Below, in pieces: positions 19,877 through 28,947 of a stretch of 64,000 nt of DNA. A program made the position numbers and the translations under genes. Location: positions 67,931 to 131,930 of the forward strand of contig NZ_BAAAFZ010000028.1 of assembly GCF_039523795.1 (NCBI RefSeq), read 5' to 3'. How positions within the stretch are numbered: position 1 is the stretch's first letter; each line of letters begins with the position of its first letter. The notes below the pieces were generated by a model. The model was not told the origin of the DNA and did not search any database. It saw nothing but the letters and a program-made list of their open reading frames with translations. The stretch comes from Craurococcus roseus. Lineage in GTDB: Bacteria; Pseudomonadota; Alphaproteobacteria; Acetobacterales; Acetobacteraceae.

Positions 19877-20914
19877 TCACCGGCGGCTTTCCGGAGCGGG
19901 CCTTAGCATGGCCAGCCCGCTGAGCAGCGCCTGCTTGCGGTCGAGGTTCAGCCGCTCCGTGTCATCGGCGAGCCGCCCGAGGCCGTCCCAGAGCGCGGAC
20001 CACTCCGCCAAGGGGCGCGCGGACACCCAGGGCGCCGCGCCGCCGGCCCGCGCCGCCTGCCGGAGCGCGGTTGAAAGCCCGCGCCGGAGCAGGAACACGA
20101 ACAAGGGCAGCGCCGCCGGGTCGCGCCGGCCCGCGACCTTGTCGGCCACCGAGTGCAGCAGCTTGGCGTCGAGCCGCGGCATCCCAGCGAAGACCTCGTC
20201 CACCGCCGCCTGCATGGCGAGCCCCTCCCCCTCGGCCAGCGCCAAGGCGCGGCCCGGGCAGCCGTCGGCGATGCGGCCGAGCGCCGCCCGGTCGGCGGCG
20301 CCCATCCCCGGCAGCCAGGACGCGAGCAGCCGGTTCATCGCCGGCTCGGCCAGCGGGAACAGGTCGAGGCGGCGGCAGCGGCTGCGGATGGTGGGCAGCA
20401 GCCGGTCGGGCTGCGCGCTCACCACCAGCAGCACCGTGCGGGGCGGCGGTTCCTCCAGCGTCTTGAGCAGGATGTTCGGGACCACCCCGCGTTCCGCCCG
20501 CTCCAGGTCCTCCACTACCACCACGCGCCAACCGCCCTCGGCGGCGGTGTGCGCCATGAAGCGCACGGCGGCCCGCGCGTCCTCGGCGCGCAGCACCTCC
20601 TTCTTGCCCTTGTCGCCCGTGGACGGCGCCAAGGTGAACAGGTCCGCGTGCGCCCCGGACGACACGCGCCGGAACACCGGGTCGCCCTCCGGCACATGCA
20701 GCGGCGTCGCCCCTTCCCCGCCCGGCGGCTGCCCGGCCAGCAACCAGCGCGCGAAGCGGTAGGCGAGCGTCGCCTTGCCGAGCCCCGTCGGGCCGGCGAG
20801 GAGCCAAGCGTGGTGCAGCCGGCGCGCGCGCGCCGCCTCGGTCATGGCCCGCGCCGCCTCGTCGTGGCCGACCAGGACGGGGTTGGCGCGGGGTTCGGGC
20901 GGGAGTGCGGCCAT
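19877..20914 (-). CDS. holB: DNA polymerase III delta-prime subunit
   Basis: Clamp-loader subunit for loading the beta clamp. The 345-residue AAA+ protein has GPTGLGKA at 41-48, a sensor-like region RSRCRRLDLFPL and a C-terminal helical collar domain. The ATG overlaps the tmk stop (20912-20916), giving the classical tmk-holB pair. No zinc-binding Cys cluster is evident in the usual spacing, which sets it slightly apart from E. coli. Confidence 0.92.
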   Translation of the reverse strand: MAALPPEPRANPVLVGHDEAARAMTEAARARRLHHAWLLAGPTGLGKATLAYRFARWLLAGQPPGGEGATPLHVPEGDPVFRRVSSGAHADLFTLAPSTGDKGKKEVLRAEDARAAVRFMAHTAAEGGWRVVVVEDLERAERGVVPNILLKTLEEPPPRTVLLVVSAQPDRLLPTIRSRCRRLDLFPLAEPAMNRLLASWLPGMGAADRAALGRIADGCPGRALALAEGEGLAMQAAVDEVFAGMPRLDAKLLHSVADKVAGRRDPAALPLFVFLLRRGLSTALRQAARAGGAAPWVSARPLAEWSALWDGLGRLADDTERLNLDRKQALLSGLAMLRPAPESRR

Positions 20915-21558
20915 CAGGGCAGCGCCAAGCGCTTCTTCACCGCCGCCGAAATCGCGGCCGCCACGTCCTCCGGCGGACCGGCCGCGTCGAGCACGACGCA
21001 GCGCCCCGGCTCGGCTTCGGCGATGGCGAGAAAGCCGGCGCGCACCCGCGCGTGGAAGGCCGGGTCCAGGGCCTCGTAACGGTTGGCCTCGCCCCGCGCC
21101 GCCGCACGGGCCAGCCCCGACTCGGGGGGCAGGTCGAGGATGAGCGTCACGTCCGGCCGCAGGGGGCCCAGCGCCGTTTCCGCCAAGGCGTCGAACACGG
21201 CGCGCGGCACGCCCTGGCCGAAGCACTGGTAGGCGAGCGTCGAGTCGGCGAAGCGGTCGCACACCACCCACATGCCCGCTTCCAGCGCCGGCCCGACCGA
21301 ACGCGCCACGTGCTCCCGCCGCGCCGCGAAGTGCAACATGCACTCCGCCACGCCATCCCAGGGGCCGGAGCCGAGCAGCACGCTCCGGATCGCCTCCGCG
21401 CCGGGCGCCCCGCCGGGCTCCCGGGTCAGCAGCACCGGCAGGCCGCGCGCCGACAACGTCTCCGCCAGGACGCGGGCCTGGGTGGACTTGCCGGCCCCTT
21501 CCCCGCCTTCCAGCGTGATGAACCGGCCCCGTCCGGATGCGGCGGCCGCGCGCGCCAT
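20914..21558 (-). CDS. tmk: Thymidylate kinase
   Basis: Phosphorylates dTMP to dTDP for DNA synthesis. The 214-residue protein has the P-loop GGEGAGKST at 18-26, the REPGG motif near residue 47 and the LID-type CDRFADSTLAYQ segment. It sits 9 bp downstream of the D,D-carboxypeptidase gene and overlaps holB, so nucleotide supply, clamp loading and wall synthesis appear to share one transcript. Confidence 0.95.
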   Translation of the reverse strand: MARAAAASGRGRFITLEGGEGAGKSTQARVLAETLSARGLPVLLTREPGGAPGAEAIRSVLLGSGPWDGVAECMLHFAARREHVARSVGPALEAGMWVVCDRFADSTLAYQCFGQGVPRAVFDALAETALGPLRPDVTLILDLPPESGLARAAARGEANRYEALDPAFHARVRAGFLAIAEAEPGRCVVLDAAGPPEDVAAAISAAVKKRLALP

Positions 21559-21567
21559 GCCCCGTCC

Positions 21568-22818
21568 CTAGCGCGACGAGATGAGGTGTTCGAGCACCGC
21601 CGGGATGCGCGGCACCAGCCCCAGCCGGTTCACGTCGGTGCCCGCCAGCAACGGCAGCGACATTGGCGGCACGCCCTGCCCGGACACCTCCAGCCGCCCC
21701 AGTTCCTTCCCCTTGGCCACCGGCGCCGCCACCGGCGCGTCGTAGCGCAGTCGCGCCTGGAGGTTGCGCCGCCACTGCTTCGGCAACGTCACCACCACGT
21801 CGCGCGCGCCCACCAGCGGCACCGTGCGGCGGTCGCCGAGGTGGACGGGCACCTCCTCCACGGTCTCACCGGCGCGGAACAGCGACACGTTCTCGAACTC
21901 GCGGAAGGCCCATTCAAGCAGCCGCTCGCTCTCCTCGCCCCGCGCCCGCATCGTCGGCAGGCCGTTGAACACCAGGACGAGGCGCCGCTCGCCGCGCTTG
22001 GCGCTCGCGGTCAGGCCGTAGCCCGCCTCCTCGGTGTGCCCGGTCTTCAACCCGTCGGCGCCGGGAACGCGCGCCAGCGTCGGGTTGCGGTTCTCCTGGC
22101 TGATGTCGTTCCAACGGAAGGAGCGCTCGTTGTAATAGGAGTAGTACTCCGGGAACTCGGAGATGATGCGCTTGGCCAGCCGCGCGAGGTCGCGGCAGGT
22201 GGTGCGGTGCTCCGGGTCCGGCCAGCCGGTGGCGTTGCGGAAGGTGCTCGAGGTCAGGCCGATCTCGCGCGCCTTCTCGTTCATCGCCTCCGCGAACTGC
22301 TGCTCCGAGCCGGAGATGGCCTCGGCGAAGACGATGCAAGCGTCGTTGCCGGACTGCACGATCACGCCCCGCATCAGCGCCTCCACCGGCACCGTGTTGC
22401 CGACGTGGACGAACATCTTGGAGCCGCCCATGCGCCAGGCGCGCTCGCTCACCGGCAGTTCCTGCTCGAGCTTCAGCCGTCCCTGCTTCAGCATGTCAAA
22501 GACCATGTACATGGTCATCAGCTTCGACATGGAGGACGGCGGCATCCGCTCGTCGGCGTTCTTCTCCAGGAGCACCGCGTCCGTGTCGTAGTCGACCACG
22601 AAGGCCTGCTTGGCGATGGTGTCGAGCGGCCCCAGCGGCGTGGTCGCGGGCGAGGTCGGCGGCCCGCCGGCCTGGGACGCGCCGCCGCCCTGCCTCCCCC
22701 CGCCCCGTTGCGGCCGTCCTCCCTGCGCCGAGGCCGGCAACGGCGGCAGGAGCGTGGAGGCGAGCGCAGCCCCGGCCGGCAGGAGCAACGAACGGCGGCG
22801 GCGAGGGACGGGCGGCAT
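21568..22818 (-). CDS. D-alanyl-D-alanine carboxypeptidase (PBP5/6-type)
   Basis: Low-molecular-weight penicillin-binding protein that trims pentapeptide stems in periplasmic peptidoglycan. In 416 residues: an Arg-rich then hydrophobic signal sequence (about 1-32, ending ASA), a Gly/Gln-rich linker, catalytic SMSK (Ser96, Lys99), SGN (156-158) and KTG (258-260), then the PBP5 C-terminal beta domain. The ATG has GGAG 11 bp upstream. It follows the SPOR/RlpA gene by 81 bp. Confidence 0.93.
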   Translation of the reverse strand: MPPVPRRRRSLLLPAGAALASTLLPPLPASAQGGRPQRGGGRQGGGASQAGGPPTSPATTPLGPLDTIAKQAFVVDYDTDAVLLEKNADERMPPSSMSKLMTMYMVFDMLKQGRLKLEQELPVSERAWRMGGSKMFVHVGNTVPVEALMRGVIVQSGNDACIVFAEAISGSEQQFAEAMNEKAREIGLTSSTFRNATGWPDPEHRTTCRDLARLAKRIISEFPEYYSYYNERSFRWNDISQENRNPTLARVPGADGLKTGHTEEAGYGLTASAKRGERRLVLVFNGLPTMRARGEESERLLEWAFREFENVSLFRAGETVEEVPVHLGDRRTVPLVGARDVVVTLPKQWRRNLQARLRYDAPVAAPVAKGKELGRLEVSGQGVPPMSLPLLAGTDVNRLGLVPRIPAVLEHLISSR

Positions 22819-22899
22819 AGCTGAAAAAGCTCCGGAGGGTATTCGCCTGATTGGATACTATTTCCAGAGGCTCCGGCTCAAGCTCCGCCCGCAGCCTCC

Positions 22900-23823
22900 T
22901 CAGTCCAAAACGATTCTCGCGTCCGGAATAGCACGACGGAGCGCCGCTTCCAGCGCCCGGTCCGCCTCGCCCGCCGAGACGAACGGGCCGACGCGCACCC
23001 GGTATTGCGGTTGCCGACCGGGGCCGACGGCCTCGGCCGCACCGCCGACCGCGGCGGCGCGGCGTTCGGCGAGGTCGCGGCGGAAGAAGGCGCCCGCGTC
23101 CACGAAAAGCCGGGACGGCACGGTACCGCGTTGCACCACGTCCTCGGGCAAGCGCGCCGGCGGACCTGTCGGCGGAGCCGGAACCTCACCGGCCGGTGAC
23201 GCCATGGCCGGGCGTGATCCCGCGATGTTGCCGCCACCGGCGGCGGCCCGGGTTCCCGGCGGCGGGGCGAGTTGCTCCCGCTCCACCGCGGCGATGGGCG
23301 CCGAGGCGATGGCCAAGCGCGGCCCTTCCGCCCCGGGAAGCCCCGCGCTGGCGATCCGGCTCGCCTCGGCATCGACGGCGATCCGGACCCTCGCCGGCTC
23401 GTCCGGCCGCACCCCCAGGAGTTCCGCGGCGCGGCGCGACAGGCCAATGACGCGGCCGGGCCGCTCCGGGCCGCGGTCGTTCACCCGAACCCGCACCTCC
23501 CGCCCGGTGTCAAGGTTCCAGACGCGGACTACCGACGGCAGTTGGAGGGTGCGGTGCGCCGCCATCAACGCGGCCGGGTCGTAAGCCTCTCCGTTGGCCG
23601 TCGGGCGCCCGCGGCGACCGTCGGGCAGCACCGCCACCAAGCCCGACTCCTCCAAGCCGTGGGCCTCGCGCGGGTAGGACCACACGCCCCCGAGGCTGTA
23701 AGGCTCGCCCACCAAGAAGCGCGGGTTGCCCGGGGAAGAGGACTGCGACGACGCGCAGGCCGCCGCGCCGGCCAACATGGCGGCGAAGACGGGCGGAACC
23801 CATCGCCGCCCCGGAGAGGTCAA
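22900..23823 (-). CDS. rlpA: RlpA-like septal lytic transglycosylase lipoprotein with SPOR domain
   Basis: Outer-membrane lipoprotein expected at division septa, cleaving denuded glycan strands. The 307 residues start with a lipoprotein signal (MLAGAAAC, lipidated Cys23), then a double-psi beta-barrel with TANGE (75-79), AAHRTL and NDRGP (115-119), a Pro/Ala-rich linker and a C-terminal SPOR domain (about 230-307, YRVRVGPF) that binds denuded peptidoglycan. TTG at 23823 overlaps the mltB stop (TTGA) and is the only start that supplies a proper signal peptide. Confidence 0.88.
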   Translation of the reverse strand: MTSPGRRWVPPVFAAMLAGAAACASSQSSSPGNPRFLVGEPYSLGGVWSYPREAHGLEESGLVAVLPDGRRGRPTANGEAYDPAALMAAHRTLQLPSVVRVWNLDTGREVRVRVNDRGPERPGRVIGLSRRAAELLGVRPDEPARVRIAVDAEASRIASAGLPGAEGPRLAIASAPIAAVEREQLAPPPGTRAAAGGGNIAGSRPAMASPAGEVPAPPTGPPARLPEDVVQRGTVPSRLFVDAGAFFRRDLAERRAAAVGGAAEAVGPGRQPQYRVRVGPFVSAGEADRALEAALRRAIPDARIVLD

Positions 23824-24833
23824 GCCACGCGGTCCGACAGCAGCCCCACCGCCAAGCCGTAATTGACCGGCGGGTTGTAGCGGCGGATTACCCGCAGGTT
23901 GTGCCCGCCGAGGAACACCTTCCCAGCCGAGCGGTTGGGCTGCACCAAGCCCATCTCCACCTCGCTAACGGGCAGCGGACCGCCGTCCGCCCGGCGGAAG
24001 CCGAGCCGCGCCCACTCGCGGAGCGGGCGCTTGTTGTCGGCGTCGTACCGCTCCACCGGACCGGGCGGCAGCACCTCCAAGCCCCAGGGCTCGCCTTCTC
24101 GCCAGCCGTGGCGAGAGAGATAATGCGCGATGGAACCTAGCGCGTCGGCGCGGCTGTCCCAGATGTCGCGCCTGCCGTCGCCGTCGAAGTCCACCGCCAG
24201 CCGCTCGAAGTTGGACGGCATGAACTGGGGTTGCCCCATGGCGCCGGCCCAGCTCCCGCGCATCCGTCCGGGCGAGATGTGCCCGCTATCCAGCACCCTG
24301 AGCGCGGCGAGCAACTCGGACCGGAAGTAGGCGGAGCGCCGCCCGTCGTAGGCCAGCGTAGCCAACGCTTCGATCACCCCGAAGCCACCGGTGTTGGTGC
24401 CGTAGTTGGTTTCCATGCCCCAGATCGCCGCGACCACACGCGGCGACACGCGGAAGCGAGTCTCGATGGCGTCCAGCAGGCGCCGGCTCTCGGCGAAGGC
24501 GCGGCGCCCGTTCTCGACCCGTGTGGCGGAGACGATCTTCTCGCGGTATTCCTCCCAGGTCATGCCGGGCCCTTCCGGCTGGAACCGATCGAGTTCCAGC
24601 ACGCGCGGGTTCGGCTTCAGGCCCGCGAAGGCGCGTTGGATCGTCCCTGCCGAAACGCCCGCTCGCCGCCCATCGGCCCGCACGCCATCGAGAAAGGCTT
24701 CGAAGCCGCCGCTGGCGGCCCTGGCGCGATCCGGGGCGCCCGCGGCGAAAAGAGGAAGCGCCAGGGCGGTGGCGCCGAGTACGGCGCGCCGTTGGGCGGA
24801 AGAACGGTGTCGCATGGACCGCAGAGGTGCCAC
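23820..24833 (-). CDS. mltB: Lytic murein transglycosylase (MltB family)
   Basis: Periplasmic glycan-cleaving enzyme forming 1,6-anhydro-MurNAc ends. The 337-residue protein has an N-terminal export signal with twin arginine (AQRRAVLGATAL, about 13-40) and the MltB core with catalytic Glu141 in WGMETNYG, followed by GSWAGAMGQPQFMPS and VDFDGDGRRDIW. The family often carries a C-terminal peptidoglycan-binding domain; this one is the short form without it. It heads the eight-gene minus-strand run. Confidence 0.92.
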   Translation of the reverse strand: MAPLRSMRHRSSAQRRAVLGATALALPLFAAGAPDRARAASGGFEAFLDGVRADGRRAGVSAGTIQRAFAGLKPNPRVLELDRFQPEGPGMTWEEYREKIVSATRVENGRRAFAESRRLLDAIETRFRVSPRVVAAIWGMETNYGTNTGGFGVIEALATLAYDGRRSAYFRSELLAALRVLDSGHISPGRMRGSWAGAMGQPQFMPSNFERLAVDFDGDGRRDIWDSRADALGSIAHYLSRHGWREGEPWGLEVLPPGPVERYDADNKRPLREWARLGFRRADGGPLPVSEVEMGLVQPNRSAGKVFLGGHNLRVIRRYNPPVNYGLAVGLLSDRVA

Positions 24834-24913
24834 GACGCCCGATCAACCGCAACGTGCAATTCAGCTTGGCGGCGCGGGCATTTCGCAACCTGGGAGCCGT
24901 TGCGGCTTCGGAG

Positions 24914-24960
24914 GTGACGGTGTGTGCTCGACCGCACAGATCGCGGGTGCAAACCGTCAC
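24914..24960. promoter_or_regulatory. Nested inverted repeat upstream of the LuxR-type gene
   Basis: Outer arms GTGACGGT (24914-24921) and ACCGTCAC (24953-24960) are perfect complements. Inside them TGTGC (24923-24927) and GCACA (24934-24938) form a second palindrome around TCGACC. The site lies 37 bp before the regulator's ATG and about 80 bp before mltB on the other strand, so it could be an operator serving both. Confidence 0.5.
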
Positions 24961-24996
24961 AAAAAGATAATCGGGCCACTCCCCACGGAGATCGCG

Positions 24997-26163
24997 ATGC
25001 CGGAAGGACGCCTTCTCGCCCTGACCGAGCAGATCTACGACGCCGGCGTCGGCGGGACGCCGTGGTCCATCGTGTGCGGCGGCCTCAAGGCCCTGGTCGG
25101 GGCGCGCTCCGCTTCTCTGATGGCCGGGGACTTCGCCGCCGGCCATCCGGAGATCCTCTACCACGCCGAGATACCGGAGGACGCAGCGGCGGCGTACCGG
25201 CGGCACTACCGCAAGGTGGACCTGTGGACGAACCGCGCTTCGCGGATCATGGCCCAGCCGGGCGCCGCGGCCGGACCGGTGCGCGTCTTCACCAGCGGCG
25301 GCCTGGTGTCCGACCGCGAGTTCGTTCGAAGCGAGTTCTACTGTGACTTCGGCCGGAAGCTCGGGTTGCGCTACGTGGTGGGCACGGTGGCGTCGCTCGG
25401 CGCCGGCGGTACGATGCCGATCGGCCTGCACCGGCCCGATGGCGCCCCGCCCTTCGCCGACCGCGAGCGGCGGTTGCTCGAGCACCTGCTCCCGCACCTC
25501 CGCCGTTCCTTGCAGGTCCGCCACCGCCTCGCGGCCCCGGCGGCGCTGGCCGACGGCCAATCCGTGCTGGACGCGCTGCCGACCGGCGCTCTGGTCGTGG
25601 ACGCAGAAATGCGCGTGCTCGCGGCAAACTTCGCGGCCGAGGCGCTCGCCGAAGGCGGCGCGGGCCTGGCCATGCGGCGGGAGGCCGGGTTGGGCGGCGG
25701 CGCGGCGGTGTTCGCCCGCGCGCGTCGCCGCACGGAGAACGCCGCCCTGGTCTTTCTCGTCCGGGCCACGGCGCTGGGCGGCGCGCCAGGCGGCGTCGTG
25801 CGCCTGCATGACGACGACGGCACGAAGGCCGTTGTCGCGTCGGTGGCGCCCCTGCCCAAGCGGCTCGCGGGCGGGTCGGGCGCTGGCCGGGTCACGGGGC
25901 AAGCGCTGGTCCTGCTGCGTGACCTGTCCGCCCCGCTTGCCCCCCCACGGCTCGGCACCCTGCGCGAGCTGTTCGGCTTGACACGCGCCCAGGCGGAGGT
26001 GGCGCAGGCCCTGGCCGGCGGCACCACGAAGAAGGCCGTCGCCGCCGGGCGCGGGTCGCGGGAGTCGACGGTCCGCACGCACGTCCGCGCGGTGCTGGAC
26101 AAGACCGGCGCCGCCAACCTCCGCGAGTTGGAGCGGCTGTTGGCGGGCGTCCAAGGGCTGTAG
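24997..26163 (+). CDS. LuxR-type HTH transcriptional regulator with PAS-like sensor region
   Basis: A 388-residue regulator. The N-terminal part (about 1-180) has no recognisable acyl-homoserine-lactone domain; a PAS-like segment follows (about 185-310, QSVLDALPTGALVVDAEM). The C-terminal 60 residues are a LuxR HTH: LTRAQAEVAQALAGG, then STVRTHVRAVLDKTGA. This architecture is frequent among uncharacterised regulators in Rhizobiales and Acetobacteraceae. The ATG at 24997 follows a weak GGAG. Targets are unknown; the flanking mmgE/prpD gene and divergent mltB are candidates. Confidence 0.82.
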   Translation: MPEGRLLALTEQIYDAGVGGTPWSIVCGGLKALVGARSASLMAGDFAAGHPEILYHAEIPEDAAAAYRRHYRKVDLWTNRASRIMAQPGAAAGPVRVFTSGGLVSDREFVRSEFYCDFGRKLGLRYVVGTVASLGAGGTMPIGLHRPDGAPPFADRERRLLEHLLPHLRRSLQVRHRLAAPAALADGQSVLDALPTGALVVDAEMRVLAANFAAEALAEGGAGLAMRREAGLGGGAAVFARARRRTENAALVFLVRATALGGAPGGVVRLHDDDGTKAVVASVAPLPKRLAGGSGAGRVTGQALVLLRDLSAPLAPPRLGTLRELFGLTRAQAEVAQALAGGTTKKAVAAGRGSRESTVRTHVRAVLDKTGAANLRELERLLAGVQGL

Positions 26164-26256
26164 CCCTGAAGCCGGGCCACCGGCTTTCGCGGGCCGGGCT
26201 GCACAGGAGCGCCGCTCCTGTCTAGAATGGCGCCAAAGCCCCGGAGGAAACCCCAA

Positions 26257-27657
26257 ATGGCCGCCGTGACCGCCCAACTCGCCTCCTACTGCGCCTCGCT
26301 CGACTTCGCCGCGCTGCCGCCGGCGGTGCAGGAGCGCACGCGGTTCCTCGTGCTCGACCTCGCGGGCAACATCCTTCGCGGCAGGCACGACGCCGAAAGC
26401 AGCCCGGCCCTGCTCGCCGCCGCCCGCACACTGGGTCTGGCCTGCGGCGGCTCCGCGGTGCTCGGCGACTGCGCGCGCTACACCCCGGCCGGCGCCGCCC
26501 TGCTGAACGGCGCCTTTGCCCACAGCCTGGATTTCGACGACACCCACGCCGCCGGAACGCTCCATCCCGGCGCCCCGGTGATCCCAGCGGCGCTCGCCGC
26601 GGCCGAGATGGCCGGCGCCGACGGCCGCACCACCTTGTCGGCCATCGTCGCCGGCTACGAGGTGACGTGCCGCTTGGCGCTCGCCCTGCCAGGCGGCGAC
26701 CACTACGACCGCGGCTACCACCCCACCGCCACCTGCGGCGCCTTCGGAGCCGCGGCCGCCGCCGCGCGGGTGTTCGGCCTGTCCGCCGCCCGGATCGAGG
26801 ACGCCTTCGGCATCGCCCTCAGCCAGTCCGCCGGCAGCCTGCAATTCCTCGCCAACGGCGCCTGGACCAAGCGCTTCCAGGTGGGCTGGAGCGCCATGGC
26901 CGGCCTGTCCGCCGCCGTGCTCGCGCGCGAGAACTTCCGCGGCGCCGCCGAAGCGTTCGAAGGCAAGGCCGGCTTCCTTCGCGCCTACGCGCCCAACCCG
27001 GTGCCCGAGCGCGCGCTCCGCGACCTCGGCACCGCCTGGGAGCTGATGAACACGGCGGTGAAGCCCTACCCGTCCTGCCGCTACGGCCACGCTTGCGTGG
27101 ACGCCGCCATCGCCCTCCGTGCCGAACTCGGCCTGGAGCCTGGCGAGGTCGAGCGCGTCACCATGGGCCTGCCGAACAAGGGGATGCTCTTGGTGGGGGC
27201 GCCGCTCGCCTACAAGCAGAACCCGCAGAACGTGGTGGACGGCCAGTTCAGCGGCCCCTTCGTCGTGGCCTGCGGCTTGGCCACCGGGCACATGGGCTGG
27301 GACAGCTACGCGCTGCTGTCCGACCCGACCGTGCGCTCGCTGCTGCCGAAGATCGAATGCGTGGAAGACCCGGAGGTCCAGGCGTTGTTCCCGGCCTTCA
27401 TGGCCGGGAAGCTGACGCTCCGGGCGCGCGGCCGGGAGTTCGTCCGCACGGTCAAGGTCGCCAAGGGCGAGCCGGACAACTTCCTCAGCGAAGCTGAATT
27501 GCGCGCCAAGTTCCACGGGCTCGCCGATGCCGTGCTCGGCGCCGGTCGCGCCGCCCTGCTCGCCGATGCGGTGCTTGGCCTGGACCGCGCGCCGGACGTC
27601 AACGGCCTCATGCGCTTGGGGGCGCCGATGGTCGCGGCGCGCCTCGCCGGCGAGTAG
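26257..27657 (+). CDS. MmgE/PrpD-family protein
   Basis: Soluble protein of 466 residues in the family of 2-methylcitrate dehydratase (PrpD), cis-aconitate decarboxylase and iminodisuccinate epimerase. Visible family features are the N-terminal helical start, HSLDFDDTHAAGTLHPGAP and YEVTCRLALALPG, the His-containing YHPTATCGAFGAAAA, and KPYPSCRYGHACVDAA. No other methylcitrate-cycle gene is nearby, so the propionate role is doubtful. I chose ATG 26257, preceded by GGAGG at 26243-26247, over the in-frame ATG at 26227. Confidence 0.85.
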   Translation: MAAVTAQLASYCASLDFAALPPAVQERTRFLVLDLAGNILRGRHDAESSPALLAAARTLGLACGGSAVLGDCARYTPAGAALLNGAFAHSLDFDDTHAAGTLHPGAPVIPAALAAAEMAGADGRTTLSAIVAGYEVTCRLALALPGGDHYDRGYHPTATCGAFGAAAAAARVFGLSAARIEDAFGIALSQSAGSLQFLANGAWTKRFQVGWSAMAGLSAAVLARENFRGAAEAFEGKAGFLRAYAPNPVPERALRDLGTAWELMNTAVKPYPSCRYGHACVDAAIALRAELGLEPGEVERVTMGLPNKGMLLVGAPLAYKQNPQNVVDGQFSGPFVVACGLATGHMGWDSYALLSDPTVRSLLPKIECVEDPEVQALFPAFMAGKLTLRARGREFVRTVKVAKGEPDNFLSEAELRAKFHGLADAVLGAGRAALLADAVLGLDRAPDVNGLMRLGAPMVAARLAGE

Positions 27658-27658
27658 G

Positions 27659-27678
27659 GCGGCCGGATTCGGCCGCTT
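27659..27678 (+). terminator. Hairpin terminator after the MmgE/PrpD gene
   Basis: GCGGCCG (27659-27665), loop GATT, CGGCCGC (27670-27676), then TT. It lies in the 26-bp gap between the convergent MmgE/PrpD and LpxR-like genes. The stem is perfect but the T tract is minimal. Confidence 0.55.
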
Positions 27679-27683
27679 GCCGT

Positions 27684-28715
27684 TCAGAAGGAGAAGGCAA
27701 GCGACACGGAGCCGAAGGCGAAGGCGTCGCGCTGGCTCACGAACTCCTTCGTGCGCCAGACCTGCGTGTAGCTGAGGCGGATGTTCTGCCAGAACACCGC
27801 CGCGCCCAGCTCGAATGCGGCCACGAAAGGCCGATGATCCACGGAGCGGCTGTCGCGCCAGGTGTTGCCGTCGAGGAAGATGTCGCGCCCCACCGCGTGG
27901 CCGCCGACCCCGCCGAAGACGTACCAGCCAAATCCCTCGCCCACCAGCGGCGGCGCGTCGGCGATCGTGTGGCGTATCCGGGGCGTTCCGAAGTCCCGCT
28001 CCAGCCCTCGCCCGAACCGCACCCGCGCCCCGGCGGAAGCGGCGACGCGCACCGTGCCGAGTTGCGCGCCGACCGCCGGCAGCGCGTCCACGTCGCCGAA
28101 TGCGGTCCCGGCCACCGGCAGGCGCCAGATCCGCTCGGCATTGACGTTGAAGACCGGCTCGTTGCGGAGCTGCTTGCCCCAGCCCTGCGGCACCGGATCG
28201 TCGATGGCGTGGTGGACGAACGACTGGGTGTCACGGGCGAATGAGGCCGGGCCGATTACGCCGAGCTGCACTTCAAAGCGGTCCGCCGTGTCCCAGCTCC
28301 GCCGGTCCAGGCCGATCGTGCCGTAGAGGATGCCCGCGTAGGGCCGGTCCTGCGGATCGGGTTCGCGCCGGCGCTTGTTGACGGGCGTGAAAAAGTTCTG
28401 GCCCAGCGAGACGCTCCAGCGCGTGTTGGCCGGTCCCAGCAGGCCCGACAACCCGTCGTCGACCCAGCCGAGAGGCCCGGGCAGACTGCCCTCCCCTGAA
28501 GTCCAGCCGAGCCGGACGCCGCTCGTGTACCAGCGGTCGGTTTCCTTCCCGAGGAACTTGAGCGAGTCGTTCTCGAGCACGAAGCTCGCCGTCGCGCGCG
28601 GGTCGGGCGGCGGCAGCATGGGTTCGGCCACGGCCGGCGTCACGGCGGCCAAGATTGCCACCGCCGCCGCAGGCGCCATCGCCCCCGTCACAGCGGCGCC
28701 GATTCGGATTTCCAT
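27684..28715 (-). CDS. LpxR-like outer-membrane lipid A deacylase family protein
   Basis: Predicted outer-membrane beta-barrel of 343 residues with a signal peptide (about 1-30, ending AVAEP). The LpxR family signature is visible: FVLENDSLKF near 46-55 (Asn-Asp pair), RWYTSGVRLGW, DRPYAGILYG, QSFVHHAIDD with the candidate catalytic His, and a C-terminal aromatic Phe suited to BAM insertion. LpxR removes the 3'-acyloxyacyl chain of lipid A. The ATG at 28715 has GGAG 9 bp upstream; an ATG at 28730 is possible. It ends 26 bp from the MmgE/PrpD gene. Confidence 0.8.
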   Translation of the reverse strand: MEIRIGAAVTGAMAPAAAVAILAAVTPAVAEPMLPPPDPRATASFVLENDSLKFLGKETDRWYTSGVRLGWTSGEGSLPGPLGWVDDGLSGLLGPANTRWSVSLGQNFFTPVNKRRREPDPQDRPYAGILYGTIGLDRRSWDTADRFEVQLGVIGPASFARDTQSFVHHAIDDPVPQGWGKQLRNEPVFNVNAERIWRLPVAGTAFGDVDALPAVGAQLGTVRVAASAGARVRFGRGLERDFGTPRIRHTIADAPPLVGEGFGWYVFGGVGGHAVGRDIFLDGNTWRDSRSVDHRPFVAAFELGAAVFWQNIRLSYTQVWRTKEFVSQRDAFAFGSVSLAFSF

Positions 28716-28947
28716 TGGCAACCGCTCCATCCTCGTCCGCGTGGCGCAGCGAGACCGCCGCCGGGCAAGAAGCCGGACGCTACGAGGCTCCGGCCCCTCC
28801 GCTTCATCAAAAAAGTTGGTTTGTCGTCTGCCAAGGGATCTTTCTTGGGTGGAGGCTGGTGAGGCTCTCCGCAATTGCACAGCACCCACCATGCCCTGAC
28901 GAGGCGGACAAGGCAGTAAGATGGTAAGTTGATAAGACGCAAGGCAA

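Noticed and set aside
24286..27516. A 1076-codon minus-strand open frame across the regulator and MmgE/PrpD genes
   Set aside because: Its His/Gln/Arg-rich composition is that of an antisense shadow in GC-rich DNA, and it crosses several convincing plus-strand domains.
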